Below, one piece after another: positions 44,334 through 53,307 of a DNA stretch of 64,000 nucleotides. Below the pieces are notes generated by a model. That model worked only from the letters and a program-made list of their open reading frames with translations. It was not told where the DNA came from and ran no database searches. This DNA comes from Ensifer adhaerens (GTDB lineage: Bacteria > Pseudomonadota > Alphaproteobacteria > Rhizobiales > Rhizobiaceae): assembly GCF_001270265.1 (NCBI RefSeq), contig NZ_LGAP01000019.1, positions 62,001 through 126,000 on the forward strand, given 5' to 3'. Position 1 is the stretch's first letter; every line of letters begins with the position of its first letter. The position numbers and the translations under genes were made by a program.

Positions 44334-45634
44334 GTACTTTTTCACCCAGAGAAATCGTGTCGGAACTCGACCGTTTCATCATCGGCCAGAACGACGCCAA
44401 GCGCGCGGTCGCGATTGCGTTGCGCAATCGCTGGCGGCGCCAGCAGCTCGGCGACGAGCTGCGCGACGAGGTCATGCCGAAGAACATCCTGATGATCGGG
44501 CCGACCGGTGTCGGCAAGACGGAAATCTCCCGCCGCCTGGCGAAACTTGCCGGTGCGCCCTTCGTCAAGGTCGAGGCGACCAAGTTCACCGAAGTCGGCT
44601 ATGTCGGCCGCGACGTCGAACAGATCATCCGCGATCTCGTCGAGGTCGGCATCGGTCTCGTGCGCGAGAAGCGCCGGGCGGAGGTCAAGGCAAATGCCCA
44701 TCAGAATGCCGAAGAGCGCGTGCTCGACGCGCTGGTCGGCGCCACGGCCTCACCGGCGACGCGCGATTCCTTCCGCAAGAAGCTGCGCGCCAACGAGCTG
44801 GACGACAAGGAGATCGAGGTCGATATCGCTGAGACAGGTACGCCGGGCGGCTTCGAAATCCCGGGCATGCCGGGCGCCAATATCGGCGTCCTGAACCTGT
44901 CGGAAATGTTCGGCAAGGCGCTTGGCGCACGCACCAAGAAGGTCAAGACGACGGTCAAGGCTTCCTACGAGGTGCTTGTCAACGACGAGTCCGACAAGCT
45001 GCTCGACAATGAGCAGATCCAGCGCGAGGCGATGCGGGCGGTCGAGGACGACGGCATCGTCTTCCTCGACGAGATCGACAAGATCGCGTCGCGCGAAGGC
45101 GGCATGGGCGCCGGCGTATCGCGCGAAGGCGTGCAGCGGGATCTGTTGCCGCTGGTCGAAGGTACGACAGTGGCGACCAAATACGGGCCGGTGAAGACCG
45201 ACCACATTCTCTTCATCGCTTCGGGCGCGTTCCATGTGTCGAAGCCTTCCGACCTTTTGCCCGAGCTGCAGGGCCGCCTGCCGATCCGCGTCGAGCTGCG
45301 CGCGCTGACGAAGGAAGACTTCCGCCGCATCCTGACGGAGACCGAGGCGAGCCTCATCCGCCAGTACAAGGCGCTGCTTGAGACGGAAGAGGTGAAGCTC
45401 GATTTTACCGACGACGCCATCGATGCGCTCGCCGACGTGGCAGTCCAGCTCAACTCGAGCGTCGAGAACATCGGCGCCCGGCGCCTGCAGACGGTGATGG
45501 AGCGCGTGCTGGACGAAATCTCGTTCAACGCGCCGGATCGGGCCGGCCAGGGCGTGACGATCGATGCCGAATATGTCCGCAAGCATGTCGGCGATCTCGC
45601 CGCCAACACCGACCTGTCGCGTTACATCCTGTAA
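44330..45634 (+). CDS. hslU: HslU unfoldase ATPase of the HslUV protease
   Basis: A 434-residue AAA+ unfoldase. Walker [11 protein letters not shown] and Walker [10 protein letters not shown] are intact, the I-domain lies between them, and GYVGRDVE is the pore loop. The C-terminus ends SRYIL, the tail that docks into HslV and activates it. The last codons lie inside a 38-bp palindrome (45620-45657). It starts ATGA over the stop of the acetyltransferase gene. Confidence 0.97.
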   Translation: MSTFSPREIVSELDRFIIGQNDAKRAVAIALRNRWRRQQLGDELRDEVMPKNILMIGPTGVGKTEISRRLAKLAGAPFVKVEATKFTEVGYVGRDVEQIIRDLVEVGIGLVREKRRAEVKANAHQNAEERVLDALVGATASPATRDSFRKKLRANELDDKEIEVDIAETGTPGGFEIPGMPGANIGVLNLSEMFGKALGARTKKVKTTVKASYEVLVNDESDKLLDNEQIQREAMRAVEDDGIVFLDEIDKIASREGGMGAGVSREGVQRDLLPLVEGTTVATKYGPVKTDHILFIASGAFHVSKPSDLLPELQGRLPIRVELRALTKEDFRRILTETEASLIRQYKALLETEEVKLDFTDDAIDALADVAVQLNSSVENIGARRLQTVMERVLDEISFNAPDRAGQGVTIDAEYVRKHVGDLAANTDLSRYIL

Positions 45635-45657
45635 CGCCGGCGTTACAGGATGTAACG
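45620..45657. repeat. Perfect 38-bp palindrome overlapping the hslU 3' end
   Basis: Two 19-base arms meet without a spacer: the left arm carries the codons for Arg-Tyr-Ile-Leu and the stop of hslU, and the right arm is its exact reverse complement. No T tract follows. It could fold as an RNA hairpin stabilising the hslU message or form a cruciform or protein-binding site. Confidence 0.9.
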
Positions 45658-45704
45658 ACCAGGGGTCGCGGCAATACTTTGCGTGTCGGCAACTGTGAAG
45701 ATGC

Positions 45705-45741
45705 AAGGCGCCTGTCTCTCGACAGGCGCCTTCATTTTTTC
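45705..45741 (+). terminator. Terminator of the hslV-hslU operon
   Basis: Twelve-base arms (45705-45716 and 45721-45732) around a TCTC loop are followed by CATTTTTTCT, a strong rho-independent terminator 71 bases after hslU. Apart from this and the palindrome, 45635-45854 holds only the ribosome binding site of the next gene. Confidence 0.9.
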
Positions 45742-45854
45742 TAACACGGAAACCGCAATCGATTGTGGGCGGAGGCATCTTTCCGACATGATCTTGTCGT
45801 AGGAGCCGCGCCGCCGGATGTGGCAATCTCCACCGTTCATAGGAAGAAGAGATC

Positions 45855-46799
45855 GTGCGTTTTACCGCCTGCATGCTCGCTATCGCCACGTTTTGCCTGA
45901 CCGCAGGCCAGACGATGGCGGCCAACGTTGTTCCACCGGGCAACCGGAGTGTCGAACAACCCGGCATCCCGGGCGCATCCGTTCGCCGCACCAAGGCCGG
46001 CCGCACATCCTTTGACGCCAAATTCGAGAAGGTGCGGGACCTGCTGGCCAACGACCGACAGCTGATCAGCAAGATCAAGTCGACGTCACGCGCCTATGGC
46101 ATCGCGCCGATCCATATGATCGGCGCCATCGTCGGCGAACACACCTACAATGTCGATGCCTACGACCGGCTGCAGTCCTACTACGTCAAGGCCGCGGCCT
46201 ATGCCGGCAACAGTTTCCAGTTCGGCTATGACGGCGAGACGGTGGCTGATTTCGTCGCCCGTCCGCAGTTTGCCGACTGCACGGGAAAGAAGAGCTCCTA
46301 TTCGCTTTGGAACTGCCGCGAGCGGGTTTGGGACAGCGAATTCCGCGGCAAGTCCGTCGGCGGCAAATCCTTCCCGGACAACCGTTTCAGTGCGGTCTTC
46401 TTCCAGCCTTTCTTTGCCGGCCAGACCTTCGGCCTCGGCCAGATCAATCCGCTGACCGCGCTGATGTTGACCGACATCGTATCGAAGACGTCGGGCTATG
46501 AGCGGCTCGACGAGAACAATGCTGCCGGCGTCTATGAGGCGATCATGGATCCGGACGTGTCGCTCGCCTACATGGCCGCATCGATCCGCCATTCGATCGA
46601 CGTCTACAAGTCCATCGCCGGCGTCGACATTTCAGGCAATCCCGGCATCACCGCCACGCTCTACAATATCGGCAATCCCGATGGCCGCGCGGCAGCCCTT
46701 GCCGCCAGGAACCAGGGCGGCGAGACCCAGTGGCCGGAGGAAAACTATTACGGCTGGCTGGTGAACGACAAGCTGGCGGAGCTCGAAAGCCTGTTGTGA
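45855..46799 (+). CDS. DUF1402 secreted protein, lytic-transglycosylase-like
   Basis: A 314-residue protein with a signal peptide (MRFTACMLAIATFCLTAGQT, cleavage probably after MAA). It starts with GTG after AGGAAGAAGAGA. The region IAPIHMIGAIVGEHTYN (Glu95) followed by FGLGQINPLTALML (~192-205) mirrors the catalytic Glu and G-L-x-Q-I-x-P-x-T-A motifs of SLT lytic transglycosylases. It matches the DUF1402 family, which has no assigned function. A periplasmic murein role is inference; it follows the hslU terminator and is its own unit. Confidence 0.8.
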   Translation: MRFTACMLAIATFCLTAGQTMAANVVPPGNRSVEQPGIPGASVRRTKAGRTSFDAKFEKVRDLLANDRQLISKIKSTSRAYGIAPIHMIGAIVGEHTYNVDAYDRLQSYYVKAAAYAGNSFQFGYDGETVADFVARPQFADCTGKKSSYSLWNCRERVWDSEFRGKSVGGKSFPDNRFSAVFFQPFFAGQTFGLGQINPLTALMLTDIVSKTSGYERLDENNAAGVYEAIMDPDVSLAYMAASIRHSIDVYKSIAGVDISGNPGITATLYNIGNPDGRAAALAARNQGGETQWPEENYYGWLVNDKLAELESLL

Positions 46800-46812
46800 T
46801 TCACGTGAAGCA
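46797..46812. other. parS-like site after the DUF1402 gene
   Basis: TGATTCACGTGAAGCA matches the parS consensus at 14 of 16 positions with the TTCACGTGAA core intact. It begins on the stop codon of the DUF1402 gene and continues into the 73-base gap before the P450 gene. Confidence 0.4.
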
Positions 46813-46872
46813 CTTTCCTTGATTGCGCCGTAAAAACCTGAAATCCTGGCGTAATCGAGAAAGGCAATCACC

Positions 46873-48267
46873 ATGGACATGCGTCCGGAGCCCTTCGAAC
46901 CGCCGGCTCCCATTCCTCGGGTCGGCGTGCCGTCCTACCTGAAGATCATCAGGACCGTCCTGCGCAATCCGCTCGAACTCTGGGGCGAACCGTCCTACAC
47001 GCTGCCGTGGATCGAGACCAGGTTCATCACGCAGCGCACCCTGATCGTCAACGATCCCGGCCTGATCCGCTACATTCTCGTCGAAAACGTCAGCAACTAT
47101 GAGATGTCAAAGGTCCGGCGACTGATCCTGCGCCCGATCCTGCGCGATGGCCTGCTGACTGCCGAAGGCGAGATCTGGAAACGATCGCGCAAGGCCATTG
47201 CGCCGGTGTTCACCCCCCGCCACGCCAAAGGATTTGCCGGGCAGATGCTGCGCCGATCGGAAGAGTTCGTCGAGCGTTACGCGCAAGCGAGCGTGAAGCC
47301 GTTCACCACCAATATCGCCAGCGACATGACCGAACTGACCTTCGATATATTGGCGGAAACGTTGTTTTCCGGCGAGGTCGCGGTCGAAAGGGAGGGCTTC
47401 GTCCAGAGTGTCGAAGAACTTCTCCACCGCATGGGGCGCGTCGACCCGATGGACATTCTGCTGGCACCGGAATGGCTACCGCGCCTGACCCGTATCGGCG
47501 GCAAGAAGGTCATGAACCGGTTCCGCACGATCGTTTCGGAAACGATGGCGCTGAGACGCCGGCGCATGGCGACGGACCCCGCCGGCACGCCCAACGATTT
47601 CCTCACCCTGCTGCTGCAGACGGAGGGCGCAAACGGTCTTTCGACCGCCGAGATCGAGGACAATATCCTCACCTTCATCGGCGCGGGGCATGAGACCACC
47701 GCCCGGGCGCTTGCCTGGACGCTCTATTGCGTCGCCAACACGCCAGCTTTCCGCGAGACCATGGAGACGGAGATCGAGGAGGTGCTGAAGGGCGGTGCCG
47801 ACCGGGTCGAAGGGCTGACCCTGAGGCCGCATGTGTGGGCCGCCTTCGGGGAGGCGAGGCGGCTCTACCCGCCGGCACCGTCGATCAATCGCGCCGCCAT
47901 CGAGGAGGACGAATGGACGTCGCCGACCGGCGAGCGTGTGAGGATACCCAAGGGGATTGCGGTGCTGGTGATGCCATGGACGTTGCATCGGCACATTCTC
48001 TACTGGGACCGCCCACGTGCTTTCATGCCCGAGCGTTTCCTGCCGGAAAACCGCGAGAAGCTGCACCGCTTTCAGTATCTGCCTTTCGGCGCCGGGCCGC
48101 GCATCTGCATCGGCGCGACCTTCGCGCTGCAGGAGGCCGTCATCGCGCTGGCCGTCCTGATGCACCGGTTCCGTTTCGACGTCACCGACGAGACGCATCC
48201 ATGGCCGGTGCAGAGGCTGACTACTCAACCGCGGGGCGGCTTGCCGATGAGGGTTTCGGCTCGCTGA
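46873..48267 (+). CDS. Cytochrome P450
   Basis: A 464-residue P450 monooxygenase. The I-helix oxygen-activation motif is GAGHETTA, the K-helix E-x-x-R is EARR, and the heme-binding loop is FGAGPRICIG with the proximal Cys. No N-terminal membrane anchor is evident. No dedicated ferredoxin or reductase gene is adjacent, so electrons come from elsewhere. It resembles the fatty-acid/terpene-type bacterial P450s related to CYP4/CYP102 in overall pattern, but the substrate is unknown. Its 3' end overlaps the convergent secreted-protein gene by 47 bases. Confidence 0.93.
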   Translation: MDMRPEPFEPPAPIPRVGVPSYLKIIRTVLRNPLELWGEPSYTLPWIETRFITQRTLIVNDPGLIRYILVENVSNYEMSKVRRLILRPILRDGLLTAEGEIWKRSRKAIAPVFTPRHAKGFAGQMLRRSEEFVERYAQASVKPFTTNIASDMTELTFDILAETLFSGEVAVEREGFVQSVEELLHRMGRVDPMDILLAPEWLPRLTRIGGKKVMNRFRTIVSETMALRRRRMATDPAGTPNDFLTLLLQTEGANGLSTAEIEDNILTFIGAGHETTARALAWTLYCVANTPAFRETMETEIEEVLKGGADRVEGLTLRPHVWAAFGEARRLYPPAPSINRAAIEEDEWTSPTGERVRIPKGIAVLVMPWTLHRHILYWDRPRAFMPERFLPENREKLHRFQYLPFGAGPRICIGATFALQEAVIALAVLMHRFRFDVTDETHPWPVQRLTTQPRGGLPMRVSAR

Positions 48268-48841
48268 AGGTCTTGCCGGGAATGGGCGATTGTACGCCAC
48301 GCACCGGTGAGTCGGCCGGCATCGGCTGCGGCAATTGCTTCGATGGCTTCTTGATCGTCTTGATTGCGGCACAGGTCGCGTCCCCGACATTGTCGCAGGG
48401 CTTGTAGACGACGATCTCGCTGCCGGCGCCGTCGTCCCAGACCGCCTGGATCGTCAGCGTCTTGGCTTCGTTCGCGGGCAGCGAGATGTAGACATACTCG
48501 GCTGTTTCGTCGGCGGGCAGGTTGAAGGGGATCTGCGGATTGCACTTGGCCAGCGGGAAGCGCTTGTCGAGAGCGTCCGAATTGATCGAGTAGCGGATTT
48601 CCGATAGCCGGCAATGCATCGTCTGCAATGCGGTAAAATAGATCAGCTGCCGGTCGTCGTAGTTGCGAAACTGGATCCACCCGGTCTGCTTGTTGGCGTC
48701 GAGCATGGCCTTATAGATCGAGACGTCGGGCAGTTGCGGCTTGTATTCCTCCTCCTCGGCGTCCTGTGCGCCGCCCGGCTGGGCAAAGAGCAATGCTGCG
48801 GCGAGAATGCCTGCGACTGCTGAACCTCTGGAAAATGTCAT
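48221..48841 (-). CDS. Secreted protein of unknown function
   Basis: A 206-residue protein with a signal peptide (AVAGILAAALLFAQPGGA, cleaved near AQD), then an acidic stretch, and a body with four cysteines (MHCRLSE, LAKCNPQ, KPCDNVG, DATCAAI) that could form two disulfides in the periplasm. The tail is rich in Pro and Ser. I recognise no named domain. It converges on the P450 gene with a 47-base overlap of coding ends and is divergent from the HyuA gene. Confidence 0.75.
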   Translation of the reverse strand: MTFSRGSAVAGILAAALLFAQPGGAQDAEEEEYKPQLPDVSIYKAMLDANKQTGWIQFRNYDDRQLIYFTALQTMHCRLSEIRYSINSDALDKRFPLAKCNPQIPFNLPADETAEYVYISLPANEAKTLTIQAVWDDGAGSEIVVYKPCDNVGDATCAAIKTIKKPSKQLPQPMPADSPVRGVQSPIPGKTFSEPKPSSASRPAVE

Positions 48842-48984
48842 GCCGCACCCCCGTTCGCATCATGTCGCTCTGCTGACCGCGAATGTCCTGGACACGATGG
48901 CCTTCTCTTCCAATATGTCATATCACCGGATCGATCCCCATAGAACCCGGGGCTGCCCCGGCCGAAACACTGGACTGGTTTGAA

Positions 48985-50988
48985 TTGACGTCCCATTTTC
49001 TTCTCGGCATCGATACCGGTGGAACCTACACCGACGCCGTTCTCTTCAGCGAAGCAACGGGTGTGGTTGCCAAGGCAAAAGCGCTGACGACGCGTCATGA
49101 TCTTGCCGTCGGCATCTCTGGTGCCGTCGAGCAGGTGTTGCAGAAGGCAGATGTTCCGGCCTCCGCCATCAGCCTTGTGTCGTTGTCGACCACGCTTGCC
49201 ACCAACGCCCTTGTCGAGGGTCAGGGCGGACGTGCCGGCCTGGTGATGATCGGCTTCGGGCCCGAGGATCTCAAACGTGACGGGCTGCAGGACGCGCTCG
49301 GCTCCGATCCGGTGATCTTCCTGCCCGGTGGTCACAACGTTCACGGCGGCGAGACACCGCTCGACATGACCGCGCTGGATGAGGCCCTGCCGGTTCTGGC
49401 CGATCAGGTGTCCTCCTTCGCGATCGCTGGCTATTTCGCCGTGCGCAATCCCGCCCACGAGCAGCGCGTCCGCGACCGCATCCGCGAAGTCTCGCATCTG
49501 CCGGTCACCTGCAGCCACGAGCTTTCGTCCAAGCTGGGCGGTCCGCGCCGGGCGCTGACGACATTGCTGAACGCCCGGCTGGTCTCGATGATCGATCGGC
49601 TGATCGGTTCCTGCGAAGGGTTTCTGAAGTCGCGCGGCATCGATGCGCCGGTCATGGTGGTGCGCGGCGACGGCGCCCTGATCTCGGCCGAGGAGGCGAA
49701 GCTCCGGCCGATCGAGACGATCCTCTCCGGACCCGCCGCCAGCCTTGTCGGCGCGCGGCACCTGACCGGCCTCGACAATGCCGTCGTCTCGGATATCGGC
49801 GGCACGACGACCGATGTCGCGGTGCTCGACCGCGGTCGTCCGCGGCTCGACGCCGAAGGCGCTGTTGTCGGCGGCTTCCGCACCATGGTCGAGGCGGTGG
49901 CGATGCGGACCTACGGTCTCGGCGGCGATTCTGAGGTTCGCATCAATGATCGCGGGCTGAAAGCGAAGATCGATCTTGGACCGCGGCGGCTGATGCCGCT
50001 CAGCCTTGCGGCTGCATTGCATGGCGATGCGGTGTTGTCCGTGCTCGAAAAGCAGCTGCGGGCGCAGCATGTCGGTCGCCACAACGGTCGGCTGGCCGTA
50101 CGCACCGGCCTGCCCGATCACCTGGCAAGCGGTCTGCAACCACAGGAGCAGGCGCTTTATGAACGCATCGGCGCCGTGCCGATCTCGCTGGAAAACCTGC
50201 TGACATCCACCCCGCAGCGGGCAACGCTGGACCGGCTGGTGGCGCGCGGTCTGGTGCATATCTGCGGACTGACGCCCTCCGATGCGATGCATGTGCTCGG
50301 CCGACAGTCGCAATGGAGCGCCGAGGCTGCGCGTCTTGGCATCGAACTTGCGGCGCGCACCCGCGACGGCTCAGGCCAGCCGATTGCCTCATCTCCCGAG
50401 AAAATGGCCGAGATGATCGTCGACCGCGTCACGCGCCAATCGTCCGAAGTCATCCTGCAGGCCTGTCTCGGCGAAGACGGGGCGGGGGCCATCGACCCGG
50501 CGGTCTCGCAGGCGGTCGACCGTGCGCTCACGCGCGCGCCGGGCATCGTGCGGTTTTCGATCGGCCTCGATCGCCCACTCGTCGGTTTGGGGGCCTCGGC
50601 TCCGGTCTATTATCCCGCCATCGCCGCCATGCTCGGCACAGAGCCTGCCATTCCTGATGAGGCCGACGTGGCGAATGCGGTGGGTGCGGTCGTCGGCCAG
50701 GTGCGGGCATCCGTCACCGTGTTCGTCACCACGCCGGAAGAGGGCATCTTCATTGTCAACGGGGCGGGGGTGAGCGAGCGTTTCCTCGATCAGGAGCAGG
50801 CGTTTTCAGCGGCGCGGCGTCGTGCCGAAACGATGGCGCTTGAAACTGCTCGCACCAACGGTGCCGACGAGCCGGCCTCGATGCTGCGGGAAGAGATCGA
50901 CGCCCCCGAGGTCGAGGGAAGCCGCAAGCTGGTCGAGGCACGCTTCATCGCGTCCGCGAGCGGCAGGCCACGCATCGCCCATGGATGA
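48985..50988 (+). CDS. HyuA-type hydantoinase/oxoprolinase family protein
   Basis: About 667 residues. The conserved family begins at SHFLLGIDTGGTYTDAVLF, an actin-like ATP-binding loop, and continues with STTLATNALVEG and VVSDIGGTTTDVAVL. The start is unclear: TTG 48985 gives the family-length protein, while ATG 48883 adds 34 residues without similarity and no good ribosome binding site is seen for either. Relatives use ATP to open hydantoin or 5-oxoproline-like rings, but usually with a HyuB partner, which is absent here. Confidence 0.8.
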   Translation: MTSHFLLGIDTGGTYTDAVLFSEATGVVAKAKALTTRHDLAVGISGAVEQVLQKADVPASAISLVSLSTTLATNALVEGQGGRAGLVMIGFGPEDLKRDGLQDALGSDPVIFLPGGHNVHGGETPLDMTALDEALPVLADQVSSFAIAGYFAVRNPAHEQRVRDRIREVSHLPVTCSHELSSKLGGPRRALTTLLNARLVSMIDRLIGSCEGFLKSRGIDAPVMVVRGDGALISAEEAKLRPIETILSGPAASLVGARHLTGLDNAVVSDIGGTTTDVAVLDRGRPRLDAEGAVVGGFRTMVEAVAMRTYGLGGDSEVRINDRGLKAKIDLGPRRLMPLSLAAALHGDAVLSVLEKQLRAQHVGRHNGRLAVRTGLPDHLASGLQPQEQALYERIGAVPISLENLLTSTPQRATLDRLVARGLVHICGLTPSDAMHVLGRQSQWSAEAARLGIELAARTRDGSGQPIASSPEKMAEMIVDRVTRQSSEVILQACLGEDGAGAIDPAVSQAVDRALTRAPGIVRFSIGLDRPLVGLGASAPVYYPAIAAMLGTEPAIPDEADVANAVGAVVGQVRASVTVFVTTPEEGIFIVNGAGVSERFLDQEQAFSAARRRAETMALETARTNGADEPASMLREEIDAPEVEGSRKLVEARFIASASGRPRIAHG

Positions 50989-51103
50989 TCTTTTCGATTT
51001 TGGAAACAATTCTTCGCATCCTTGCTGAATTGACAGGGAATGAATTGGTGAGAAACTGCCGGCCTTTCACGCGCGCGAGTGGCCTATTTTAAGGAGTTAG
51101 ACG

Positions 51104-53275
51104 ATGGACCGCATTGAGAAGTACGGATTGAAGATCGATGCTGGTCTGCATGGCTTTCTGGTCGACGAGGCGATGCCGGGCACGGGCGTCGATGCCGAGC
51201 GGTTTTTTGCCGCGCTTTCGGAGATCGTTCATGACCTTGCGCCGAAGAACCGCGCCTTGCTCGCCAAGCGCGACGATCTGCAGGCCAGGATCGACGCCTG
51301 GTATCGCGAAAATGGTGCGCCGAGCGACCTCGAAGCCTATCAGGGCTTTCTGAAGGAGATCGGTTACCTCCTGCCCGAGGGCCCCGAGTTTTCCGTTTCG
51401 ACAGGCAATGTCGATCCGGAGATCGCAACGATCGCCGGTCCGCAGCTCGTTGTTCCCGTCATGAACGCCCGCTATGCCCTCAATGCTGCCAACGCACGCT
51501 GGGGCTCGCTCTACGACGCGCTCTACGGCACCGACGCCATTTCCGACGAAGACGGTGCGGAAAAGGGACGCGGCTATAACGCCAAGCGCGGCGCCAAGGT
51601 CATTGCCTGGGCGCGCGACTTCCTCGACGCGAGCGCACCGCTGCAAAACGGCAGCTGGACGGATGTCGCGTCGCTGACGATCGCTTCCGGCAGCCTTTCG
51701 GTCACGCTTGCAGGCGGAGCGAAGACGACGCTTCGCAATTCCGCGCAGTTTGCCGGCTATGCGGGTTCGGCTGACGCGCCGTCGCAGATCGTTCTCCGGC
51801 ACAACAATCTGCATGCCGTCGTCGTTCTCGATGCGACGACGCCGATCGGCAAGGATGATCCGGCCCATATTTCCGACGTCATTCTCGAATCTGCGATCAC
51901 CACGATCATGGATTGCGAAGACTCCATTGCTGCCGTCGACGCTGAAGACAAGGTCGTCGTCTACAGGAACTGGCTCGGGCTGATGAAGGGCGACCTCGAG
52001 GAAGAAGTCGCCAAGGGCGGCCGCACCTTCACGCGCCGTCTCAACGCCGACCGTGTCTACACGGCGCCGGGCGGCGGAACCCTGACCTTGCCGGGCCGCT
52101 CGCTGATGCTCGTGCGCAATGTCGGGCACCTGATGACGAATCCGGCTATCCTTGATCGCGACGGCAACGAGGTGCCGGAAGGCATCATGGATGCGATGGC
52201 AACCGCGCTGATCGCGTTGCATGACATTGGTGAGGGCGGCCGCCGCATGAACTCCCGCGAGGGTTCGATGTATGTCGTCAAGCCGAAGATGCACGGTCCG
52301 GAAGAGGTGGCCTTCGCCTGCGAGATCTTCTCCCGCGTCGAGGCGGCGCTCGGCATGCCTGAGAACACCATGAAGATGGGCATCATGGACGAGGAACGCC
52401 GCACGACGGTCAACCTCAAGGAGTGCATCCGCGCCGCGCGCGAACGCGTCGTCTTCATCAACACCGGCTTCCTCGATCGCACCGGCGACGAGATCCATAC
52501 CTCGATGGAAGCGGGCCCGATGATCCGCAAGGGCGACATGAAACAGGCTGCCTGGATCGCGGCTTACGAAAACTGGAATGTCGACATCGGTCTCGAATGC
52601 GGGCTTTCCGGCCACGCGCAGATCGGCAAGGGCATGTGGGCCATGCCCGACCTGATGGCGGCGATGCTGGAGCAGAAGATCGCGCATCCGAAGGCCGGCG
52701 CCAACACCGCCTGGGTGCCGTCGCCGACCGCTGCGACCCTGCACGCCACCCACTATCACCGGGTCAATGTCGCCGATGTTCAGGCAGGCCTGAAGAGCCG
52801 GGGCCGGGCCAAGCTCAGCGATATTCTGTCGGTTCCGGTCGCAACCCGTCCGAACTGGACGGCAGAAGAAATTCAGCGCGAGCTCGACAACAATGCCCAG
52901 GGCATTCTCGGCTACGTCGTGCGCTGGGTCGACCAGGGCGTCGGCTGCTCCAAGGTGCCCGATATCAACAACATCGGCCTGATGGAGGATCGCGCCACCC
53001 TGCGGATTTCCGCGCAGCACATGGCCAACTGGCTGCACCACGGTGTCGTCACCGAGCGCCAAGTGGTCGAGACGATGAAGCGCATGGCCGCCGTCGTCGA
53101 CGGTCAGAACGCCGACGATCCGCAGTATGTCGCGATGGCCGGCAATTTCGACGGCTCCATTGCCTTCCAGGCGGCACTCGAGCTGGTGCTCAAGGGCCGC
53201 GAGCAGCCGAACGGCTACACCGAGCCGGTCCTGCATCGCCGTCGTCGCGAGCTGAAAGCCAAACTGGCAGCCTGA
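51104..53275 (+). CDS. glcB: Malate synthase G
   Basis: A 723-residue enzyme condensing glyoxylate with acetyl-CoA to malate in the glyoxylate bypass. Motifs [15 protein letters not shown] and [17 protein letters not shown] are typical; the length is that of the G isoform. TTAAGGAGTT upstream of the ATG is a strong ribosome binding site. It stands alone and converges on the chemoreceptor gene 32 bases later. Confidence 0.97.
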   Translation: MDRIEKYGLKIDAGLHGFLVDEAMPGTGVDAERFFAALSEIVHDLAPKNRALLAKRDDLQARIDAWYRENGAPSDLEAYQGFLKEIGYLLPEGPEFSVSTGNVDPEIATIAGPQLVVPVMNARYALNAANARWGSLYDALYGTDAISDEDGAEKGRGYNAKRGAKVIAWARDFLDASAPLQNGSWTDVASLTIASGSLSVTLAGGAKTTLRNSAQFAGYAGSADAPSQIVLRHNNLHAVVVLDATTPIGKDDPAHISDVILESAITTIMDCEDSIAAVDAEDKVVVYRNWLGLMKGDLEEEVAKGGRTFTRRLNADRVYTAPGGGTLTLPGRSLMLVRNVGHLMTNPAILDRDGNEVPEGIMDAMATALIALHDIGEGGRRMNSREGSMYVVKPKMHGPEEVAFACEIFSRVEAALGMPENTMKMGIMDEERRTTVNLKECIRAARERVVFINTGFLDRTGDEIHTSMEAGPMIRKGDMKQAAWIAAYENWNVDIGLECGLSGHAQIGKGMWAMPDLMAAMLEQKIAHPKAGANTAWVPSPTAATLHATHYHRVNVADVQAGLKSRGRAKLSDILSVPVATRPNWTAEEIQRELDNNAQGILGYVVRWVDQGVGCSKVPDINNIGLMEDRATLRISAQHMANWLHHGVVTERQVVETMKRMAAVVDGQNADDPQYVAMAGNFDGSIAFQAALELVLKGREQPNGYTEPVLHRRRRELKAKLAA

Positions 53276-53307
53276 TCGGGCCGCCAGCTGGGTTCATCGA
53301 GGCTGGG

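Noticed and set aside
51089-53236. Long minus-strand open frame opposite glcB
   Set aside because: Composition is rich in Arg, His and Asp as expected for an antisense shadow of a GC-rich gene; glcB is unambiguous.
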